From Herminiimonas arsenitoxidans (lineage in GTDB: Bacteria; Pseudomonadota; Gammaproteobacteria; Burkholderiales; Burkholderiaceae_D): DNA of 64,000 nt. A program made the position numbers and the translations under genes. This document shows positions 37,158 to 47,417 of the stretch, piece after piece; within the stretch, counting starts at the first letter, position 1; every line of letters begins with the position of its first letter. Below the pieces are notes generated by a model that saw only the letters and a program-made list of their open reading frames with translations, was not told the DNA's origin and ran no database searches. The stretch covers positions 620,001 through 684,000 of the forward strand of contig NZ_LT671418.1 in NCBI RefSeq assembly GCF_900130075.1, written 5' to 3'.

Positions 37158-37242
37158 GATTACCGGCAAACACGCGTTTCTTTTCCAGATTGGCCGCTGC
37201 CTTCAAGCCACATACTAGGTATGTAAACGGCTTGTCCGAGTT
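37158..37242 (-). pseudogene. YHS-domain fragment of a copper ATPase gene
   Basis: The minus strand translates as NSDKPFTYLVCGLKAAA then EKKRVFAGN, which aligns with the start of the Cu-ATPase at 51505-53874 ([27 protein letters not shown]). Only about 28 codons remain. It is a decayed piece of a second copy, next to copD. Confidence 0.7.
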
Positions 37243-37256
37243 GCTAACTAATAGAG

Positions 37257-38180
37257 TTAGAGGGGGTTAAGCATGCCTAAACATGCTATAAGCGCCAAAA
37301 TCAGCAAAGCGCAGCCAGACTCCAAGATTAAACTGCCTTTTAAAACTGCAATAGCTGGGCCGTGATTATCGCTTGCAATCGAAGCTTCGAGCTTAGGCGT
37401 CAATTGATAACGGTTGGCGGCCGCTAGCGCAAGCATAGCGAGAAAGAAAACCAACTTAATCGTGAGTAGGATGCCGTATGTCGTGGTAAATATACTGCCG
37501 AAATTCAATCCTGAAATCATCAAATAGTTTATCGTGCCCGTTACGAGCAGAGCGGAAACTATAACGCTTCCCATTATTGCGAAGCCATTCAACATACGGC
37601 CCAGTTGTTCCACTTCGGCGCGTCCTCCCTTTGGGGTCCAACTCAGGAGCAACAGAAAAGATGCTAGCGCCCCGACCCAGGCACCCGCCGCGATCAGGTG
37701 GACAATATCAGCTCCCAAATGCGCAAAACCTTTAACGTCCTCGTTCATGACACCGTGCCCGCCCCAAGCCAAGGTTGCCAGAGCTACCCCCCCGAAACCG
37801 GACATAAAAACAAGCTGATAAGACGGTCGTTTGGTGAAGATACTAGTGCCAAGAACGACAAATAAAGCCAATGCTGCCAAACGAATGAGCAATGCCGTAC
37901 CAAAACTCATCTCAAATAGAGCCATAGAAAATGCATCCGGTGCTATATCAAAATAGCTTTCCGCTCCACTCATCATTTTGGTGGAAACAATGAACCCGAC
38001 AATTGATAGAACGATTGCAATTATCGCTAGCACCTTGCTTTTTGCTACAAATCGCTTAGCTGTAATGGACTCTCGCTCCAAGGAATTCAGTGAGTACATG
38101 GCAAATAATGGCAGTCCGAAAACCAACATCAGATCCAGATACAAAGAAAAGCGGACGATCACATTTTCCCAATCCATCAC
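37257..38180 (-). CDS. copD: Copper resistance membrane protein CopD
   Basis: A 307-aa protein with about eight membrane helices and the conserved His residues of the CopD family (GGHGVMNEDVKGFAHLGADIVHLIAAGAWVG region). CopD works with CopC in copper handling across the inner membrane. It is 4 bases downstream of copC in an operon copA-copB-copC-copD on the minus strand. Confidence 0.88.
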   Translation of the reverse strand: MMDWENVIVRFSLYLDLMLVFGLPLFAMYSLNSLERESITAKRFVAKSKVLAIIAIVLSIVGFIVSTKMMSGAESYFDIAPDAFSMALFEMSFGTALLIRLAALALFVVLGTSIFTKRPSYQLVFMSGFGGVALATLAWGGHGVMNEDVKGFAHLGADIVHLIAAGAWVGALASFLLLLSWTPKGGRAEVEQLGRMLNGFAIMGSVIVSALLVTGTINYLMISGLNFGSIFTTTYGILLTIKLVFFLAMLALAAANRYQLTPKLEASIASDNHGPAIAVLKGSLILESGCALLILALIACLGMLNPL

Positions 38181-38184
38181 TTCC

Positions 38185-38562
38185 TCACTTTACGGTGAAC
38201 GTAATCTTGCCCGTAATTGGATGAGTGTCTGTCGACACAGCGCGCCATTCAACATTGTATTTTCCTGGTGTCAACGGCTGATTGGGCGTCAATACCATGA
38301 CTTTCGGGTCATCGGTGCCGGCGATTTTGGCGGCGATTTTCATCGGCCCCATGCCTGGCATTTCCGCCATGATCAAGTTAGCGCCAGAGAATTGCTTCGT
38401 GAGATTTTCAGAGAAACGCAATTCGATTTTTGCCGGAGCTGGCCCTTCTGAATTATCTTTAGGTGTGGAGTCAACCAAACTAGGGTGTGCGAATGCTGCG
38501 GTTGCAATTAAGGTGATAATAGAAGCGACGCCGATCTGACGTAAATTACGGACGTTAAACAT
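38185..38562 (-). CDS. copC: Periplasmic copper chaperone CopC
   Basis: A 125-aa CopC from ATG 38562, with a signal peptide ending ATAAFA. The mature N-terminal H (HPSLVDSTPKD) is the Cu(II) ligand. A Met-containing loop MAEMPGMGPM and the C-terminal DTHPITGKITFTV complete the beta-barrel. It binds Cu in the periplasm and cooperates with CopD. Confidence 0.9.
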   Translation of the reverse strand: MFNVRNLRQIGVASIITLIATAAFAHPSLVDSTPKDNSEGPAPAKIELRFSENLTKQFSGANLIMAEMPGMGPMKIAAKIAGTDDPKVMVLTPNQPLTPGKYNVEWRAVSTDTHPITGKITFTVK

Positions 38563-38600
38563 GATGTTCCTTTTAAAGTTTGTGGAAAATTGTGAATCGC

Positions 38601-39602
38601 TTAAAACCAAAATCTTAAGCCTGCGACGATCTGGGTCTGATTTGGGATACCTCCGTCATTGCGCACTAATGTCGCAGTGTTGCCAAAACGCGAGATGCGT
38701 TCAATGCCGATATATGGTGCAAATTGGCGACTGAATTCGTAACGCAACCGTACTCCGACCGTTGCATTGGAAAGTCCGCGCCCTACTCCCACCTCAGGAT
38801 CGTCTTTGCCATATACGTTCGCTTCTAGTCGAGGTTGCAAGATCAATCGCTGGGTCAGCAATAACTCGTATTCTGCCGACAATCGCAAAGCAGTACGCCC
38901 TTCCGTGCCGAGATAAGCTGTAGCGTCTACTTCAAACCAATAGGGAGCCAACCCCTGCACCCCGAATGCCAACCAATTTCGCGAGGGGCCATTAGCGCTT
39001 ATATCGTTGCGTATACCGGCTTGTACATCCCAGTACGGGTGGAAGGCCTTAGCCCAAAGGAGCTCAGTACGTGCATCTTCGATGCGTCCTTGAGCAATCT
39101 CCCCTTCAGCTTTCACCGTAAGCTTGTTATAACTGTCTCCGTACCAAGCTTGTACTTCATAAGAATTTGAATTGCCGCCGTTGCTATGCCCCCGCTCAAA
39201 ACGATCCACCAATAGCGAAGCGAACTTGTGTTCGTCAGCCATCATCAAAGAGCGTTGCTGGCCAACCGCGTATAGCCCCGTTCCCAACTGATAGCCGCCG
39301 GAATAGGCATGAGGGTCGCGCGCATCTGCAGGCGCAGAACCACCTCCCATGCCTGACATTCCTGACATTCCTGACATTCCAGACATACCATCCATTTGCA
39401 TATTTCCATGCCCGGCAGCATTTGTTGCTGGTAGAGGTGCAGCACTGTCATCCATCGTCCCGAAGCCAGCATCCGTAGCGCTTTGCATGCCCATTTGGCC
39501 GTGGCCGCTATGACTATCTTGAGCACTTTGCGCCAAAGCGGTTGACGAGAGGACGCAAACCACAGAAGCAATGAGAGTCTTTCTAAGTGAGAAGTTATGC
39601 AT
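38601..39602 (-). CDS. copB: Outer-membrane copper resistance protein CopB
   Basis: A 333-aa protein with a signal peptide (FSLRKTLIASVVCVLSSTALA). A Met/His-rich N-terminal region follows (HSGHGQMGMQ, then four tandem G-M-S units as SGMSGMSGM). The C-terminal beta-barrel ends in IVAGLRFWF. The barrel ending in Phe is typical of outer-membrane proteins. An earlier ATG at 39635 overlaps the copA stop (ATGA) and is also possible; I prefer 39602 because it places the signal peptide at the start. The protein binds copper at the outer membrane. Confidence 0.88.
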   Translation of the reverse strand: MHNFSLRKTLIASVVCVLSSTALAQSAQDSHSGHGQMGMQSATDAGFGTMDDSAAPLPATNAAGHGNMQMDGMSGMSGMSGMSGMGGGSAPADARDPHAYSGGYQLGTGLYAVGQQRSLMMADEHKFASLLVDRFERGHSNGGNSNSYEVQAWYGDSYNKLTVKAEGEIAQGRIEDARTELLWAKAFHPYWDVQAGIRNDISANGPSRNWLAFGVQGLAPYWFEVDATAYLGTEGRTALRLSAEYELLLTQRLILQPRLEANVYGKDDPEVGVGRGLSNATVGVRLRYEFSRQFAPYIGIERISRFGNTATLVRNDGGIPNQTQIVAGLRFWF

Positions 39603-39631
39603 ACCGGAGATCCTTAGTTTGGTAATGGTAA

Positions 39632-41512
39632 TCATGCGATGATCACTTCTCGGAACATGCCTGCATCCATGTGCATCATGAGGTGGCAGTGCCAAGCCCA
39701 GCGTCCTAGCGCATCCGCTGTGACCAAAAAGCTGATCCTTTGTGCAGGTTGGACCGGAATGGTATGACGTCTCGCCAGGAACTCGCCTTCAGGTGTCTCG
39801 AGTTCGCTCCACACTCCGTGCAAATGCATCGGATGCGTCATCATGGTGTCGTTCTGCAGGATGACTCTCACGCGTTCGCCATATTTGAAATGCACAGGGC
39901 TTGATTTGCCGAACTCCAAGCCATCAAATGACCAAGTGTATCGCTCCATATTTCCGGTCAAGTGCAGTTCGATCTCGCGACCAGGCCCGCGCGCATCCAA
40001 AGGACCGCCGATCGTATGCATATCTGCCAACGTAAGTACGCGACGACCATTGTTACGTAGCCCGACGCCAGGGTCGTTCAAAGTGGTACGTGGTGAGTCG
40101 ATACGATTGTCCGTACTGGCGCCATATTCGGTACTGGCATGACGGGGCTTTTTGCTCGGCGTCTTGAGCGGATCAGCGGTCGCTGCATGTTTGGAATGAT
40201 CCATGGCCATGCCACCGTGCTGCATGCCCATTGCGCTATGATCCATCCCCGCCATATTGGGCATCTGGGCCATGCTGTCGCCTTCCATACTCGACATGCC
40301 AGACATGTCCATATTATCCATACTCATGCCACCCATATTCATCGCGCCGTGGTCCATGCCAGCCATGTTGGACATATCACCCATCATGTCTTCCATGCTC
40401 AACCATTCCAACTTATCGATTGCGGGGACAGGAGCGCGTAAACCTGACTTGACTGCCAGAGTGCCAAGCGCATAACCAGTTCGATCCATTGTTTGAGAAA
40501 AGATGGTGTAAGCGTCGTCCTTGGGCTCAACAACCACGTCACATGTTTCGCCAGGGCCAAAACGGAATTCATCTACTGAGATCGGCTCAATGTTGACGCC
40601 ATCAACCTGAACCACTTTTAACTTCAATCCCGGGATGCGGACGTCATAAAAAGTGTTACCGGATCCGTTGATACAGCGCAGGCGAACCTTTTCGCCCTTT
40701 TGAAAAAGGCCAGTCCAGTTGCCGGCTGGCGTAATGCCATTAGTCAGGAAGGTCAAGACGGCCGCCGACAAATCTCCCATGTCGGTAGGATTCATCCTCA
40801 TTTCGTTCCACATCTTCCGTTTCGAGATGGCTGCTTTCCAGCCATCTTTCGATACATCACTGAAAAATTCTCCCGCTGTCAGTTGCCCGTAGTTGTAATA
40901 GTCGCCTTGCTTCTTTAAGCGTCCCAGCACGGTCATGGGATCGTCATCCATCCAATCCGAAAGCAATAAGACGTGTTCGCGATCAGCCGCAATATCTTTT
41001 CCTTGAGCGGGATCGATAATGATCGCGCCGAACATACCCGTCTGTTCCTGAAAACCAGAATGGGAGTGGTACCAGTAAGTGCCGCTTTGCTGAACCTTAA
41101 AGCGATAAGTAAACGTTTCCCCTGGTGCAATACCGTTAAAGCTAATGCCTGGGACACCATCCATTTGGAAAGGCAGGATAATCCCGTGCCAGTGGATTGA
41201 CGTCGAGACGGCCAGGCGATTAGTCACTCTAATAGTGACTGTTTCGCCTTCTTTCCAGCGAAGCGTGGGGGCCGGCAGCGTGCCATTGATAGTGGTCGCA
41301 ATTGCAGGCTTGCCAGTGAAATTGACGGGTGATTCCGCTACGACCAGATCAAACTGGGTGCCCTTGAGCACGGGGGCTGCAGTTCCTGATGCAATGACAT
41401 CTTGCGCTAGCACGTGACGCAGAGGGGCTGAAACTCCCAGCAAAACCCCTCCAGCGGCAAGACCTTTAACGAAACGGCGGCGAGATACAGACATGTTTGA
41501 ACGGGTTGACAT
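39632..41512 (-). CDS. copA: Multicopper oxidase CopA (periplasmic)
   Basis: A 626-aa oxidase with a Tat signal (SRRRFVKGLAAGG). The type 1-3 copper motifs are HWHG, HSHSG, HPMHLHG and WHCHLMMHMDAGM. The middle has a long Met/His-rich insert with repeated M-D-H/N-x-x-M units (about residues 365-440). It oxidises Cu(I) and sequesters copper in the periplasm. The ATG at 41512 has GGAG upstream. It is transcribed divergently from copRS, with a CopR box in the intergenic region. Confidence 0.93.
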   Translation of the reverse strand: MSTRSNMSVSRRRFVKGLAAGGVLLGVSAPLRHVLAQDVIASGTAAPVLKGTQFDLVVAESPVNFTGKPAIATTINGTLPAPTLRWKEGETVTIRVTNRLAVSTSIHWHGIILPFQMDGVPGISFNGIAPGETFTYRFKVQQSGTYWYHSHSGFQEQTGMFGAIIIDPAQGKDIAADREHVLLLSDWMDDDPMTVLGRLKKQGDYYNYGQLTAGEFFSDVSKDGWKAAISKRKMWNEMRMNPTDMGDLSAAVLTFLTNGITPAGNWTGLFQKGEKVRLRCINGSGNTFYDVRIPGLKLKVVQVDGVNIEPISVDEFRFGPGETCDVVVEPKDDAYTIFSQTMDRTGYALGTLAVKSGLRAPVPAIDKLEWLSMEDMMGDMSNMAGMDHGAMNMGGMSMDNMDMSGMSSMEGDSMAQMPNMAGMDHSAMGMQHGGMAMDHSKHAATADPLKTPSKKPRHASTEYGASTDNRIDSPRTTLNDPGVGLRNNGRRVLTLADMHTIGGPLDARGPGREIELHLTGNMERYTWSFDGLEFGKSSPVHFKYGERVRVILQNDTMMTHPMHLHGVWSELETPEGEFLARRHTIPVQPAQRISFLVTADALGRWAWHCHLMMHMDAGMFREVIIA

Positions 41513-41598
41513 AGATGAGAGTCTCCAAACCAAAAGGGGGAAGATTTTTGATGGAGATAATCATAATTCAATCAAATTATCTTTAGCATTACCGGCTC

Positions 41599-41614
41599 AT
41601 TACAAACGTGTAAT
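41599..41614. promoter_or_regulatory. CusR/CopR-type box (copy 2)
   Basis: ATTACAAACGTGTAAT is a 16-bp palindrome between copA and the divergent copRS. It has the same ATTACA-N4-TGTAAT form as the boxes at 14854 and 50733. A related half site (CACGTAAT) follows at 41619-41626. Confidence 0.75.
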
Positions 41615-41701
41615 GTTCACGTAATTTAGCGAGAGTTAGCGTATCGTTTGGGCTTACAAGTTAGCCCGCACATACGAGCACGCACCCGCACGGACTGAAA
41701 A

Positions 41702-42394
41702 ATGAAATTATTAATCGTCGAAGATGAAGTAAAGACTGGCGAATACCTGCAGCAAGGGCTCATGGAAGCTGGTTTCGCAGTGGATTACGCTAATAATGGA
41801 CTGGACGGGCACCACCTCGCCGTTACCGGAAGCTATGACCTCATCATTCTGGATGTGATGCTGCCGGATATCGACGGATGGAAAATTTTGCATGCATTGC
41901 GCAGTGCAGGAAACAGTGTTCCAGCTCTCTTTTTAACCGCCCGTGACGGCGTAGCGGATAGAGTAAAAGGTCTTGAGCTAGGTGCTGATGACTACATGGT
42001 TAAACCATTCGCGTTCTCAGAATTGCTAGCCAGAGTAAGAACATTGTTACGTAGAGGGAGCCCCAGCCCGTTAGTGGATCGGCTGCAAGTATCGGATTTG
42101 GTTCTCGATCTTGCCCGACGAGCGGCTACTCGCGCGGGAAAGCGCCTAACCTTAACTAACAAGGAGTTCCTTCTGTTGGAATTCTTGGTGAGACACAAAG
42201 GTGAGGTTCTACCCCGCTCTCTTATCGCCTCTCAAATTTGGGATATTAATTTCAATAGCGACACTAATGTTATTGATGTAGCTATTCGCCGCTTACGCGC
42301 CAAGATGGATGACGATTACGAACCAAAGTTAATCTCCACGATTCGGGGCGTCGGATATGTTCTGGAAGATCCAGCTGACTCCAGGATCATATAA
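41702..42394 (+). CDS. copR: Copper response regulator CopR
   Basis: A 230-aa OmpR-family regulator. The receiver Asp is in [14 protein letters not shown], with [10 protein letters not shown] and the winged-helix block [24 protein letters not shown]. It is phosphorylated by CopS and activates the cop genes through the palindromic box 90 bases upstream. Stop and next start overlap by one base (TAATG), so copRS is one operon. Confidence 0.92.
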   Translation: MKLLIVEDEVKTGEYLQQGLMEAGFAVDYANNGLDGHHLAVTGSYDLIILDVMLPDIDGWKILHALRSAGNSVPALFLTARDGVADRVKGLELGADDYMVKPFAFSELLARVRTLLRRGSPSPLVDRLQVSDLVLDLARRAATRAGKRLTLTNKEFLLLEFLVRHKGEVLPRSLIASQIWDINFNSDTNVIDVAIRRLRAKMDDDYEPKLISTIRGVGYVLEDPADSRII

Positions 42395-43770
42395 TGTTCG
42401 GAATTTCACTGACCGGGCGTCTTACGACCTTGTTCGCGGTCACTTCTGTCGCGGTCTTGGTTGGTTTCGGTACGTTCATTTCATCGGCTATTGAGAAACA
42501 CTTTTCAGAACAAGACCAGTTATTGCTTCAAAACGAATTGCAGTTGATTCAGAAAGTCATTGAGGAAAAAGGAGTAGATTCGATCAGTCAGACTTTTGGT
42601 GAGTCGTTGCATAATCACCCTGATTTCTACGTGGATGTACGTGACCTCAACGGCAAGGAAATTTATTCCACGTTTGGCCCCTTTCGCGATGCAATTCTGT
42701 CACGCGTACCTGGCAATAAAGCCAAGAACAGCTTTGATGTAAAGATCGATGCGCACAGAGAGTTTCAAGTCATTCGTGCTGAACTGAAAGCGTCTGCCGG
42801 CTCACCGGTCATTGTTATTATCGCCGTCGACAAGGCTATTCACACTCATTTTCTGAGTATGTTTCGAACTACGTTAATGCTCTATATCTTGGTCGCGGCA
42901 ATTGCCACTGTCATGCTGGGCTGGTGGGCTGCAAGGCAAGGCCTCTCCCCTTTACGAACGATGGCAGCACGTGCACAGACTGTTACGTCGCAGAACATGA
43001 AAGGACGTATGCCTGTCGATGCAGTCCCGGCAGAAATGACAGATCTGGCTGTCAAACTCAATGCTATGCTTGACCGCCTTCAAAACGATATCGCCAGATT
43101 GACGGAATTTTCCGCAGACCTTGCACATGAACTCCGTACTCCCATCAGCAATATGCTTACGCAGACGCACGTTGTCTTAAATCAGAGTCGTAGTACTGCA
43201 GATTACAGGGACTCTCTCAGCTCAAACGCAGAGGAGCTTCAGCGGCTGGGCAAAACCATCTCGGACATGCTGTTTCTTGCGCAAACAGAAAACGGACTTG
43301 CACTTCCATCCATAGAGAAACTGAAGATGGCGCAAGAGTGCCAAGGCTTGCTGGAATTTTACGAAGCCTTAGCCGAGGAAAAAGAAGTGACCTTACGATG
43401 CGAAGGAGATGCTGTCGTTATCGGAGATCGGCTCATGTTTCGTCGCGCTTTAAACAACTTGCTATCGAATGCCCTTCGCTATACGCCACCGTACGGGACT
43501 ATTTTTATAAAGATAAAGTCCACGGAATCGGGCACCACTGTTACTGTAGAAAACGACGGCGAGGAGATACCTGCTGAAATTCAACCACATCTGTTTGATC
43601 GTTTTTTTAGGGCCGATAAATCACGCAAAAAATCTGAATCTAACTCGGCTGGCTTGGGCCTTTCCATAACGCGCGCCATCATGCAGGCCCATGGAGGCAG
43701 TGTCTCTGTTGTTTCGCGAGGTGGCAAGACTGCTTTTAGTCTCTATTTTCCGTCGTCGCAACAAAAATAA
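42394..43770 (+). CDS. copS: Copper sensor histidine kinase CopS
   Basis: A 458-aa sensor with two membrane helices (about 7-28 and 158-178) around a periplasmic sensor domain, a HAMP domain, the H-box HELRTPISN, the N-box NLLSNALRYTP and the G-box SAGLGLSI. Compared with the kinase at 12729-14129 it differs mostly in the periplasmic part, so the two may sense different metals or levels. Confidence 0.9.
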   Translation: MFGISLTGRLTTLFAVTSVAVLVGFGTFISSAIEKHFSEQDQLLLQNELQLIQKVIEEKGVDSISQTFGESLHNHPDFYVDVRDLNGKEIYSTFGPFRDAILSRVPGNKAKNSFDVKIDAHREFQVIRAELKASAGSPVIVIIAVDKAIHTHFLSMFRTTLMLYILVAAIATVMLGWWAARQGLSPLRTMAARAQTVTSQNMKGRMPVDAVPAEMTDLAVKLNAMLDRLQNDIARLTEFSADLAHELRTPISNMLTQTHVVLNQSRSTADYRDSLSSNAEELQRLGKTISDMLFLAQTENGLALPSIEKLKMAQECQGLLEFYEALAEEKEVTLRCEGDAVVIGDRLMFRRALNNLLSNALRYTPPYGTIFIKIKSTESGTTVTVENDGEEIPAEIQPHLFDRFFRADKSRKKSESNSAGLGLSITRAIMQAHGGSVSVVSRGGKTAFSLYFPSSQQK

Positions 43771-43788
43771 GCCGAAATTATCGGAAAT

Positions 43789-43809
43789 GGCATACCAATA
43801 ACGTATGCC
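43789..43809. terminator. Weak hairpin between convergent copS and cusF
   Basis: GGCATAC/GTATGCC forms a 7-bp stem with a 7-base loop (8 bp if the outer T-A pair is counted) in the 90-base gap between the convergent genes. It is not followed by a clear T-run, so its use as a terminator is uncertain. Confidence 0.35.
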
Positions 43810-43860
43810 ACTTCCTCACGAGTTACTTGCCCGGTCAGCGGCGCATTCTTCCAGGCAAAG

Positions 43861-44247
43861 TTATTTTTGAATAGACAAAACCGTCACTGTTGCTTCTCCA
43901 TCGACGTTCTCAACCGTAAATTTCACCTTGTCGCCTACTTTTACATTGGAAAGTAGCGCTTTGTCTTTCACTGCAAACGGCATGGTCATAGGCCCCATTT
44001 CCACCGTCGCGCTCTTGATGCGACCGTGTTTCAGAGTAATGCTTTTGTTCTCTTTATCAACGGCTTTGACTACGCCATCCGAAAGGGTAGTCGCACTCGC
44101 TGATGTCGCTGGCATCTTGTCCATCTTCATCCCTTCCATCTTCATTCCTGCCATGTCCATTCCCATGGTTCTTTGGTCAGCGTAAACATTCACTGCCATC
44201 AGAGAAAAGCCGCAAACTGCCACCAGATTCAAAAACGATTTTTTCAT
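43861..44247 (-). CDS. cusF: Periplasmic copper chaperone CusF
   Basis: A 128-aa protein from ATG 44247 with a signal peptide (FLNLVAVCGFSLMAVNVYA), a Met-rich linker (GMDMAGMKMEGMKMDKM) and a C-terminal OB fold with the Cu(I)/Ag(I) site W/M-type MGPMTMPFAVKD. CusF hands Cu(I) to CusB/CusA. It ends the operon cusC-cusB-cusA-cusF. Confidence 0.88.
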   Translation of the reverse strand: MKKSFLNLVAVCGFSLMAVNVYADQRTMGMDMAGMKMEGMKMDKMPATSASATTLSDGVVKAVDKENKSITLKHGRIKSATVEMGPMTMPFAVKDKALLSNVKVGDKVKFTVENVDGEATVTVLSIQK

Positions 44248-44264
44248 TTGATACTCCTTAGTAG

Positions 44265-47200
44265 TTAGATTGATTTGTTTCGTACTGCCAAACGTAATTT
44301 GCGTTCTTGAAGCAAACGCCATGCTGCTGGAATCACAAAAAGCGACAACAATGGTGCGGTAATCATGCCGCCCACCATCGGTGCGGCAATCCGTTGCATT
44401 ACTTCAGAGCCAGCACCGCTACCGAACATAATCGGGACAAGACCGGCCAAGATAACTGCCACTGTCATGGCTTTGGGGCGCACACGCAGTACCGCACCTT
44501 CCCGTATCGCTTCCGCAATGAGTTCCTTGCTCAACGGCTGGCCGGATTGCAATCGCTGATTCAATGAATTGCGTAGATACACCAGCATCACGACGCCGAA
44601 CTCAGCCGCCAGCCCTGCCAATGCAATAAACCCAACTGCAGTAGCCACCGAAACGGCATGACCGAGTAGCCACACAAACCAGAAGCCGCCGATGAGTGCG
44701 AAAGGCACAGTCAGCATGAGTAGCAATGCTTCTGATACTGAGCGAAACGCTAAATACAGAAGGATAAGAATCACTGCCAGCGTGAGTGGAATGACCGTTT
44801 GCAACTTGGCGACAGCTCGCTCCAGATATTCAAATTGCCCTGACCAGCCTATCGAATATCCAGGTGGGAGTTTTACTTCTTTTGCCACCGCTGCCTGCAT
44901 TGCTTTCACAGCTGTGTGCAAGTCCGTTCCGCGCACATCGACATAAACCCAGCCAGAAAGCCGTGCATTCTCGCTGCGTATCATTGGCGGCCCATCAGTT
45001 ACCTTGATGTTCGTAATATCCCCCAGCCTTACCTGTGCACCTCTATCCGTGACAATGGGGAAGTCACGTAGTGTTTGCACAGAGTTACGGTAATCCTGCG
45101 AGTAGCGGACATTGATAGGAAAGCGCTGGCGTCCATCCACAACTTCACCAATGTTTTCTCCGCCAATCGCAGATGAAATAACCGACTGCACGTCCGTCAC
45201 TGCAAGGCCATATCGCGCTGCTTTGGCGCGGTCGATATCAACATCGATATAGCGTCCGCCGCTTACGCGTTCTGCCAGTGCAGAAGTTACCCCCGGCACC
45301 TTTTTGACGATGGCTTCGATTTGCGTGGCGATTTTATCGATTTCGCCTAGATCAGCACCAGACACCTTCACACCGACTGGCGTCTTGATGCCGGTTGAAA
45401 GCATGTCGATACGATTTCGGATAGGTGGTACCCAAACATTCGATAGTCCTGGAACCTTGACTATCCGGTCCAGCTCTTCAATGAGTTTTTCAGATGTCAT
45501 GCCAGGACGCCATTGGTCTTTCGGTTTGAACTGAATCGTCGTTTCAAACATTTCCAACGGTGCAGGGTCTGTCGCTGATTCGGCGCGACCAGCTTTACCA
45601 AAGACCGTCGCGACTTCGGGTACGGTTTTGATTAGTCGGTCGGTCTGCTGCAGCAATTCGCTGGCTTTGGATGCAGACAGTCCGGGCAATGCAGAAGGCA
45701 TGTACAACAAATCACCTTCGTCCAGGGGTGGAAGGAACTCGCCTCCCAGCTGGGACAGCGGAATCACCGTCAGGACAAGAGCAATAAACGCAATCGCAAT
45801 CGTCCATTTCGGATGCGCCAGACTTGCATTCAACCAAGGTCGGTACGCGCGTATCAGTACGCGATTAATCGGATTCGATGCTTCGCTTGGAATACGCCCA
45901 CGTATCATGTACCCCATCAATACCGGTATCAGCGTAATCGCCAGACCAGCCGCAGCAGCTAAGGTGTAGGTTTTTGTATATGCCAACGGCGCGAACAGCT
46001 TGCCCTCCTGCGCTTCCAAGGCGAATACCGGAATGAAAGATAGCGTAACGATAAGCAGCGAGAAGAACAGCGCCGGTCCAACCTCAATCGCCGACTCTGC
46101 AATCAAGTCCCATCTCTCACGGGCACTAATTTCCTGATTCGGATGCTCGTGCGAATAGGCTTCCAGATGCTTGTGCGCATTTTCAATCATGACAATCGCC
46201 GCATCTACCATCGCACCGACGGCAATGGCGATGCCACCTAAGGACATCAGATTGGCATTGACCCCTTGGTAGCGCATCACAATGAATGCAGCGAGCACGC
46301 CTAAAGGAAGCGAGATGATGGCGACCAAGGCACTGCGCAGATGAAACAAAAATATCGCGCAGACCAATGCGACGACAATAAATTCTTCAATCAGCTTGTC
46401 GCGAAGATTGGTCACCGCTGCCGTAATCAGTTTGGAGCGGTCATAGGTTGTGACGACTTCCACACCCTTGGGAAGCGAGCTTTGCAAAGTAGCTAGTTTT
46501 GCCTTGACGGCTTTGATGGTCTCCAATGCGTTCTTACCAGAGCGCATGACGACAACGCCCCCAGCAACTTCACCTTCCCCATTCAACTCCGCAATACCAC
46601 GACGCATTTCAGGGCCAATGCGCACTGTTGCTACATCTCTGAGTAACACAGGTGTACCTGCATCATTTGCGTTGAGGAGAACATTGCGAAAATCTTCCAG
46701 CGAACGCAAATACCCGTGAGAGCGCACCATATATTCGGTCTCGGCCATTTCGACGACCGAACCACCGGATTCCTGATTTGCCTTCGCCAATGCATCAAGC
46801 ACCTTGGCATGCGAGATACCGAATACGCGTAACTTGTCTGGGTCGAGGATGACTTGATACTGCTTCACCATGCCGCCGATGCTGGCAACCTCGGCTACAT
46901 CTGGAACGGTTTTCAGCTCGAACTTCAGAAACCAGTCATTCAATGTTCGTAACTGGCTGAGGTCGTTGTGTCCTGTGCGGTCGACTAAGGCGTATTCAAA
47001 TATCCAGCCGACTCCGGTTCCATCCGGTCCAAGCTCGGCGCGCACACCTTGTGGTAAGCGGCTTTGCACCTGGCTGATATATTCCAGCACCCTGGAGCGC
47101 GCCCAGTATTGGTCCGTCGCATCGTCAAAAAGAACATAGACAAACGAGTCGCCAAAGAAGGAATAACCACGGACAGTTTTGGCACCCGGAACAGCTAACA

Positions 47201-47417
47201 GTGCTGTGGTTAGTGGATAAGTAACCTGGTCTTCCACTATCTGCGGGGCTTTGCCGGGATACTGGGCGCGAATGATGACTTGCGTATCCGACAGATCTGG
47301 CAATGCGTCCAAAGGTGTTTTGTTCAAGGACCACAGGCCCCAACCCGCGATGACCAGCGCAGCAAGCAGTACCCAGAATCGATTGGCAATGGACCAGCGA
47401 ATAATTCGCGCAATCAT
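44265..47417 (-). CDS. cusA: RND copper/silver exporter CusA
   Basis: A 1050-aa RND transporter. The helix-4 signature [18 protein letters not shown] is the Cu/Ag type (HME4), unlike the DFG form of the CzcA at 20214-23411. The Met residues expected for Cu(I) relay are scattered in the periplasmic part. The start overlaps the cusB stop by ATGA. It expels Cu(I) and Ag(I) from the periplasm or cytoplasm through CusC. Confidence 0.93.
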   Translation of the reverse strand: MIARIIRWSIANRFWVLLAALVIAGWGLWSLNKTPLDALPDLSDTQVIIRAQYPGKAPQIVEDQVTYPLTTALLAVPGAKTVRGYSFFGDSFVYVLFDDATDQYWARSRVLEYISQVQSRLPQGVRAELGPDGTGVGWIFEYALVDRTGHNDLSQLRTLNDWFLKFELKTVPDVAEVASIGGMVKQYQVILDPDKLRVFGISHAKVLDALAKANQESGGSVVEMAETEYMVRSHGYLRSLEDFRNVLLNANDAGTPVLLRDVATVRIGPEMRRGIAELNGEGEVAGGVVVMRSGKNALETIKAVKAKLATLQSSLPKGVEVVTTYDRSKLITAAVTNLRDKLIEEFIVVALVCAIFLFHLRSALVAIISLPLGVLAAFIVMRYQGVNANLMSLGGIAIAVGAMVDAAIVMIENAHKHLEAYSHEHPNQEISARERWDLIAESAIEVGPALFFSLLIVTLSFIPVFALEAQEGKLFAPLAYTKTYTLAAAAGLAITLIPVLMGYMIRGRIPSEASNPINRVLIRAYRPWLNASLAHPKWTIAIAFIALVLTVIPLSQLGGEFLPPLDEGDLLYMPSALPGLSASKASELLQQTDRLIKTVPEVATVFGKAGRAESATDPAPLEMFETTIQFKPKDQWRPGMTSEKLIEELDRIVKVPGLSNVWVPPIRNRIDMLSTGIKTPVGVKVSGADLGEIDKIATQIEAIVKKVPGVTSALAERVSGGRYIDVDIDRAKAARYGLAVTDVQSVISSAIGGENIGEVVDGRQRFPINVRYSQDYRNSVQTLRDFPIVTDRGAQVRLGDITNIKVTDGPPMIRSENARLSGWVYVDVRGTDLHTAVKAMQAAVAKEVKLPPGYSIGWSGQFEYLERAVAKLQTVIPLTLAVILILLYLAFRSVSEALLLMLTVPFALIGGFWFVWLLGHAVSVATAVGFIALAGLAAEFGVVMLVYLRNSLNQRLQSGQPLSKELIAEAIREGAVLRVRPKAMTVAVILAGLVPIMFGSGAGSEVMQRIAAPMVGGMITAPLLSLFVIPAAWRLLQERKLRLAVRNKSI

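Noticed and set aside
39340..39400. Tandem repeat in copB as a mobile or regulatory repeat
   Set aside because: It only encodes the Met-rich S-G-M units of CopB.
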